64,000 nucleotides of DNA, taken from contig CAZDGU010000003.1 of the NCBI GenBank assembly GCA_964505215.1, positions 124,001 to 188,000 on the forward strand, in the 5' to 3' direction. This DNA comes from Gracilimonas sp964505215 (lineage in GTDB: Bacteria > Bacteroidota > Rhodothermia > Balneolales > Balneolaceae). This document shows, piece after piece, positions 60,644 to 64,000 of the stretch. Numbering within the stretch: position 1 is the first letter of the stretch; each line of letters opens with the position of its first letter. The position numbers were made by a program, and so were the translations under genes. Under the pieces are notes generated by a model, which was given only the letters and a program-made list of their open reading frames with translations, was not told where the DNA came from and searched no databases.

Positions 60644-60898
60644 CCCGAATTATTCATGAAAACAGAAAAAATGATGATTAAGTAGTTGGTATTAATATAT
60701 GTAGTTGAAAGCAACTATAGCCTAAATTTGGGTGTCAGTTAACATGCTTCGAAATTTGCTCGTGTGCTGCGTTGGACTGAAAATAGTTGCTCAAGGTACG
60801 CAGGTACCTTTCCGCTACCATTTTCAGTCCGCCTTGCTCACAACCAAATTTCTTTGTGAATAATCCGGGTTAAGGCACTTTAATTATATATAATTTAC
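60644..60898. repeat. Large palindromic intergenic element
   Basis: A nested inverted repeat spans about 60751-60852: gaaatttg (60751) with caaatttc (60845), ggactgaaaatag (60774-60786) with ctaccattttcagtcc (60815-60830), and the central AAGGTAC-gcag-GTACCTT (60793-60810). The folded RNA or cruciform would be a long imperfect hairpin of about 100 bases. No gene is credible here. Confidence 0.7.
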
Positions 60899-60900
60899 TC

Positions 60901-60931
60901 AAAAAGGCTGCTCAACTGAGCAGCCTTTTTG
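60901..60931. terminator. Bidirectional terminator
   Basis: AAAAAGGCTGCTC and GAGCAGCCTTTTT flank the loop aact. It lies between the isocitrate dehydrogenase and the convergent small membrane protein, with T-runs in both directions. Confidence 0.88.
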
Positions 60932-60950
60932 TTTTTACAGATAAATCGGG

Positions 60951-61280
60951 TCAGGCAAATAAGCTGAATAATATCCAGTTAATCAAAGACATTACGACAC
61001 CAAAAATTAAAGCCCATGAAAAACTTTCAACTTTAAAATTGTCGGTAAGCTTATCAACAAGTAGTATTAAAGCGGCATCTATCACCCAAACAAAAAGCCC
61101 CAGAGTTAGGATGGTGAGAGGCAGGCTTAATAACAGCAAAACAGGCTTAATGAAAATATTTGCTACAGCAATTAAAGCCGCTACTAATATGGCACTCCAA
61201 AAATTCTTAATTTCTACTCCGCTTAGCAAAGAAGCGGTTGCATACACAGAAATACTATTTAGAAACCAGACCCAAATCAT
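60951..61280 (-). CDS. Phage-holin-4 (DUF360/YvlD-like) small membrane protein
   Basis: A 109-residue protein with four hydrophobic helices: VWFLNSISVYATASLLSGV, AILVAALIAVANIFIKPVLLLLSLPLTILTLGLFVWVIDAALILLV and ALIFGVVMSLINWILFSLF. The N..IKP.l..l.lP.tilTlGlF..viN/Da pattern is the Phage_holin_4_2 family, which despite its name is a common chromosomal protein of unknown function. No phage genes are around. Confidence 0.88.
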   Translation of the reverse strand: MIWVWFLNSISVYATASLLSGVEIKNFWSAILVAALIAVANIFIKPVLLLLSLPLTILTLGLFVWVIDAALILLVDKLTDNFKVESFSWALIFGVVMSLINWILFSLFA

Positions 61281-61352
61281 ATCATTTTATTTTAATTAAA
61301 AGTGATTAAACCATACGGTTTAAATTCGGCAATGGTTACACGAACTGCAAAA

Positions 61353-61784
61353 ATGGATATACGAGTTAAGCGTTTTGAGGAGTTAAGTCCTTGGGAGCTG
61401 GAAGATCTTTTTCGGCTCCGCCAGCAGGTGTTTATTATAGAACAACAGTGCTTTTATGAAGATATTGACGGTGAAGATGAGCAGGCTGAACACGTGCTTA
61501 TGTATGAGAGCAATACATTAGCCGCCTACCTGAGGCTTTTTCAGCCGGGTGTTAAATTTGAAGACCAAGCAAGCATAGGCCGCATAATAGTGGCAAAAAA
61601 GTTTAGAGGAACGGGTTTAGGAGAAAAACTGATTAACAAAGGAATTGAATTGTGTAAGGGGAGGCCTATTCGAATTGAAGCACAAGCGGCACTGTCAGAT
61701 TATTACAGAAATCTGGGTTTTGTTACAGAAGGAAAAGCCTATCCGGTAGATGATATTTTACACATTCAGATGGTGTTATTTTAG
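61353..61784 (+). CDS. GNAT-family N-acetyltransferase (ElaA-like)
   Basis: A 143-residue acetyltransferase from the chosen start. RVKRFEELSPWELEDLFRLRQQVFIIEQQCFYEDIDGEDEQAEHVL matches the N-terminal ElaA pattern; the acetyl-CoA site is IGRIIVAKKFRGTGLGEKLINKGIELC (R-x-x-G-x-G/A) and ALSDYYRNLGFVTEG is the final motif. Start alternatives are GTG 61302 and ATG 61332; MDIRVK at 61353 gives the standard family N terminus. It ends 9 bp inside the convergent Hpt gene. Confidence 0.88.
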   Translation: MDIRVKRFEELSPWELEDLFRLRQQVFIIEQQCFYEDIDGEDEQAEHVLMYESNTLAAYLRLFQPGVKFEDQASIGRIIVAKKFRGTGLGEKLINKGIELCKGRPIRIEAQAALSDYYRNLGFVTEGKAYPVDDILHIQMVLF

Positions 61785-62123
61785 ATTTTCAGCCGCTTTC
61801 TGAAGTTCATCAACAATAGATAAGTAGCCATTTTGCAGCCTTGTAACCAGCGAGGGAATAGCATTTGTTTTTTCTGCCTGATGGCTGAGTTCCTCGATGT
61901 CTTTACAGATTTCATGTAACTCGTTAAGCCCTACATACAAAAACATAGGCTTAAGTTTATGCGCTTCAGATCCGGCTTTTATCCAATTTTTTTGATGGGC
62001 TAAACTCTTCATAGCGTCAAGGTGCGTCGGTGTTTCAGCAATAACCAAGTCAATCATTTCAGTCATTACTTCAGTATCGCCACCGGTTATATCATCTAAA
62101 TAGCTTAAGTTGATCGTGTACAT
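61776..62123 (-). CDS. Hpt-domain phosphotransfer protein
   Basis: A 115-residue single-domain histidine phosphotransfer protein. The phosphorylatable His lies in WIKAGSEAHKLKPMFLYVGL (H about 52 of the chain), the standard 'aHkLkg....G' motif; four helices follow the Hpt pattern (EMTEMIDLVIAETPTHLDAMKSL before, LHEICKDIEELSHQAEK after). As a free-standing Hpt it would relay phosphate between a hybrid histidine kinase and a response regulator. No such genes are adjacent, so the partners are encoded elsewhere. Confidence 0.88.
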   Translation of the reverse strand: MYTINLSYLDDITGGDTEVMTEMIDLVIAETPTHLDAMKSLAHQKNWIKAGSEAHKLKPMFLYVGLNELHEICKDIEELSHQAEKTNAIPSLVTRLQNGYLSIVDELQKAAENLK

Positions 62124-62556
62124 TCCATTGGCATTATTCTGTTTGTAAATCTGAATGTAGCAATGATTTGGAAAGAAAGGACGGTATTAAAAGAGTTTAA
62201 TATTAGCCGGAAGTGGAAGTATTTATGGTTTGGAGAAAAGCGTACCATTCCCACTTAATGGGATAGAAACTTGTTTATCAGATCATGTTCGTATTAACCG
62301 GTGAAAATCACGATACCTATTAATACCAACACCACCACTTTAAGAATAAAGGTCTTCCAGTTTTTCATTTTCTTTATGTAGCTAACTTTTGCGAATCAAA
62401 GAGAGTTTTTATTGAAAGAAATTATAAGGAGAATGTCAAGTTATCCACATAATAAAAGTTTGTTTTTTTAAAAAAATATGATGCCTGAAGTTAATTTACA
62501 TAGATCTTAGATTGCCTATTCAGGAATTCACTTTACTTTTCCACATTAAAAAATAT
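62124..62556. other. Gene-poor region with one candidate 24-residue peptide
   Basis: An AT-rich 433-bp gap before glmS. Apart from the tiny frame annotated separately at 62294-62368, I see no gene, terminator with T-run, or repeat. Confidence 0.4.
62294..62368 (-). CDS. Candidate 24-residue membrane peptide
   Basis: MKNWKTFILKVVVLVLIGIV then IFTG: a basic amphipathic start followed by a single hydrophobic segment. It is the only short open frame in the gap with a plausible membrane-peptide shape. There is a weak purine-rich region (aaagaaa) before the start. Support is limited to composition; it could be chance. Confidence 0.3.
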   Translation of the reverse strand: MKNWKTFILKVVVLVLIGIVIFTG

Positions 62557-64000
62557 CTATTCTACAGTAACACTTTTAGCGAGGTTGCGAGGCTGATCTA
62601 CGTTACAACCTCTGTTAACGGCTACATAATATGATAACAGCTGTAAGGGAATTACGGTTATAAGCGGCGAAAAAACATCCATAGTTTCCGGAATGATGGA
62701 TGTGAATTCAGCCAGCTCTCGCACTTCTTCATTATCGGGAGTGGTAATGGCAATAATACGGCCTTTACGGGCACGCACTTCCTCAATGTTACTCACCATT
62801 TTGTCGTTCGTGTGCTGGGTAGTTGCAATTACAACCACGGGCATCATTTCATCAATCAAAGCAATGGGGCCGTGTTTCATCTCGGCGGCAGGGTAGCCTT
62901 CGGCATGGATATATGAAATTTCTTTCAGTTTTAGAGCACCTTCTAAAGCAACGGGAAAGCTGTACGACCTGCCCAGATACAAGAAGTTAGGTGCGTATGA
63001 GAATAGGTTGGAAATATGCTTTATTTGCTCTGTTTTTTCTAAAATTTGGGTGATTTTGGCAGGAATGTTCGATAGCTCATGAATAAGTTTTTTAGCTTCG
63101 CTGTTTGCAAGCGTGCCTTTTTCTAAAGCTACTCGAATAGCCATTAATGTAAGTACGGTAACCTGACCGGTAAATGCTTTGGTTGATGCCACGCCAATTT
63201 CCGGTCCCGCATGAATATATACACCTGCGTCGGTTTCGCGTGCAATGGTAGAACCCACTACATTTACTACGCCAAGCACCAAAGCACCGCGTGATTTAGC
63301 CTCCCGCAATGCGGCAAGGGTATCGGCAGTTTCGCCACTTTGTGAAATTACAATCATGGCATCATCTTCAGTAATAAGCGGCTCTTTGTACCGGAATTCA
63401 GAAGCGTATTCAACTTCAACCGGAATTTTTGCAAGATATTCAAACAAATATTCGCCCACTAAACCGGAGTGCCAACTGGTTCCGCAAGCTGCTATTACCA
63501 GTCGCTTGGCATTCACTAAACGATCCATTACGCTTTCAATTCCACCCAAAGTAATGGTACCATCTTCGGCATTAATGCGGCCCCGGAGGCAGTCTGCAAT
63601 ACTTTTTGGCTGTTCAAAAATCTCTTTTAGCATGAAGTGATCGTAACCGCCTTTTTCAATTTCTTCCAGGCTCAAACTTAATTCATGCACTTCTTTGGTA
63701 AGCTCAACCTCATCGGCAGACTCTACGGCATAGCCTTCTTTTGTGATAACGGCAATTTCCCCATCATCTAAATAAACAACCTTGTCGGTATAACCGGCAA
63801 CGGCAGAGGCATCGGAGGCAATAAGCATTTCGCCATCACCTACGCCCAGTAAAAGAGGAGAGCCTTTGCGAGCTACAATTATTTGGTCAGGAAAATCGGA
63901 ATGAACCAAAGCAATACCGTACGTTCCATCAACCTGATGTAAAGCAAGTTGTACGGCTTTTTTTAAGTCATCGGGATGCTGTTGAAGAAAACGCTCTATA
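62557..64000 (-). CDS. glmS: Glucosamine-fructose-6-phosphate aminotransferase, 3' part
   Basis: The C-terminal 481 residues of GlmS, which makes glucosamine-6-phosphate from fructose-6-phosphate and glutamine, feeding peptidoglycan and LPS synthesis. The frame is open to the window edge (HQVDGTYGIALVHSDFPDQIIVARKGSPLLLGVGDGE is the end of the glutaminase domain), so the start lies outside. Both SIS domains are present: AACGTSWHSGLVGEYLFE with VISQSGETADTLAALREAK, then YLGRSYSFPVALEGALKLKEISYIHAEGYPAAEMKHGPIALI. The C terminus DQPRNLAKSVTVE is the conserved end. The true start is beyond position 64000. Confidence 0.97.
   Translation of the reverse strand, partial: IERFLQQHPDDLKKAVQLALHQVDGTYGIALVHSDFPDQIIVARKGSPLLLGVGDGEMLIASDASAVAGYTDKVVYLDDGEIAVITKEGYAVESADEVELTKEVHELSLSLEEIEKGGYDHFMLKEIFEQPKSIADCLRGRINAEDGTITLGGIESVMDRLVNAKRLVIAACGTSWHSGLVGEYLFEYLAKIPVEVEYASEFRYKEPLITEDDAMIVISQSGETADTLAALREAKSRGALVLGVVNVVGSTIARETDAGVYIHAGPEIGVASTKAFTGQVTVLTLMAIRVALEKGTLANSEAKKLIHELSNIPAKITQILEKTEQIKHISNLFSYAPNFLYLGRSYSFPVALEGALKLKEISYIHAEGYPAAEMKHGPIALIDEMMPVVVIATTQHTNDKMVSNIEEVRARKGRIIAITTPDNEEVRELAEFTSIIPETMDVFSPLITVIPLQLLSYYVAVNRGCNVDQPRNLAKSVTVE

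Noticed and set aside
60951..61280. 'Holin' family gene as a sign of a prophage
   Set aside because: The Phage_holin_4_2 family is a common chromosomal membrane protein and no other phage gene is nearby.
1..64000. CRISPR arrays, tRNA or rRNA genes, origin of replication
   Set aside because: No regularly spaced direct repeats of CRISPR form, no recognisable cloverleaf or rRNA core sequences and no DnaA-box cluster were noticed; a covariance-model search would be needed to exclude tRNAs fully.

Overview
The window looks like chromosomal DNA of a Balneolota/Rhodothermota-type bacterium (the Bacteroidota side of the tree; Balneola or Gracilimonas-like is my best guess). The reasons are a secreted protease ending in a 'NYPNPFNP...' sorting domain of the type IX secretion kind, a dcw cluster whose division transpeptidase carries PASTA repeats, SLBB export and TonB-dependent outer-membrane proteins (Gram-negative envelope), and many short palindromic intergenic repeats. 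The assignment is inference from gene content; no rRNA or tRNA gene was recognised.

Layout. 1-815: an intact IS1595-family insertion sequence with perfect ends and an 8-bp target duplication. 1054-4161: tetR-fadE fatty-acid unit with a perfect palindromic operator candidate. 4758-6653: thioredoxin-like protein, pdxH, trmB operon. 7125-16431: an orphan SLBB export protein, mutS2, a 54-aa DUF1328 membrane protein, a TonB-dependent receptor, and a PhzF-like/TauE pair. 16428-19869: an AT-rich trio (FkbM methyltransferase, T9SS-type serine protease, phage-tail-like secreted protein). 20083-35723: an almost unbroken dcw cluster, mraZ-rsmH-ftsL-ftsI-murE-mraY-murD-ftsW-murG-murC-ftsQ-orf-ftsA-ftsZ, with a sigma70-like promoter and three MraZ boxes in front. 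36223-37362: P1-family peptidase. 37640-41641: methionine operon metY-metX-hom, preceded by a SAM-I riboswitch and, upstream of that, by a Met/Cys-rich 27-codon leader peptide with its own terminator. 43463-47469: a DpnII-type (GATC) restriction-modification island with a control protein, a second methyltransferase and an accessory DUF3883 protein. 47782-51487: mutS and era. 51723-59356: YihY, a DNA glycosylase, DUF4168, YceI, DUF6580, then a DUF4956-HlyD-TolC-SDR operon in which two genes carry one-base frameshifts. 59633-64000: NAD-type isocitrate dehydrogenase, a small membrane protein, a GNAT acetyltransferase, an Hpt protein and the 3' part of glmS.

The most interesting signal is the methionine leader at 41262-41641. 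A peptide ending in a run of Met and Cys codons overlaps an antiterminator arm, is followed by an intrinsic terminator, and only then comes the SAM-I riboswitch with a second terminator. The sequence therefore suggests two stacked transcription checkpoints, one reading charged tRNA-Met/tRNA-Cys through translation and the other reading SAM directly. Other points worth attention are the accessory zinc-ribbon plus DUF3883 gene inside the DpnII island, the unrecognised basic protein translationally coupled between ftsQ and ftsA, and the frameshifted export operon at 55397-58308.
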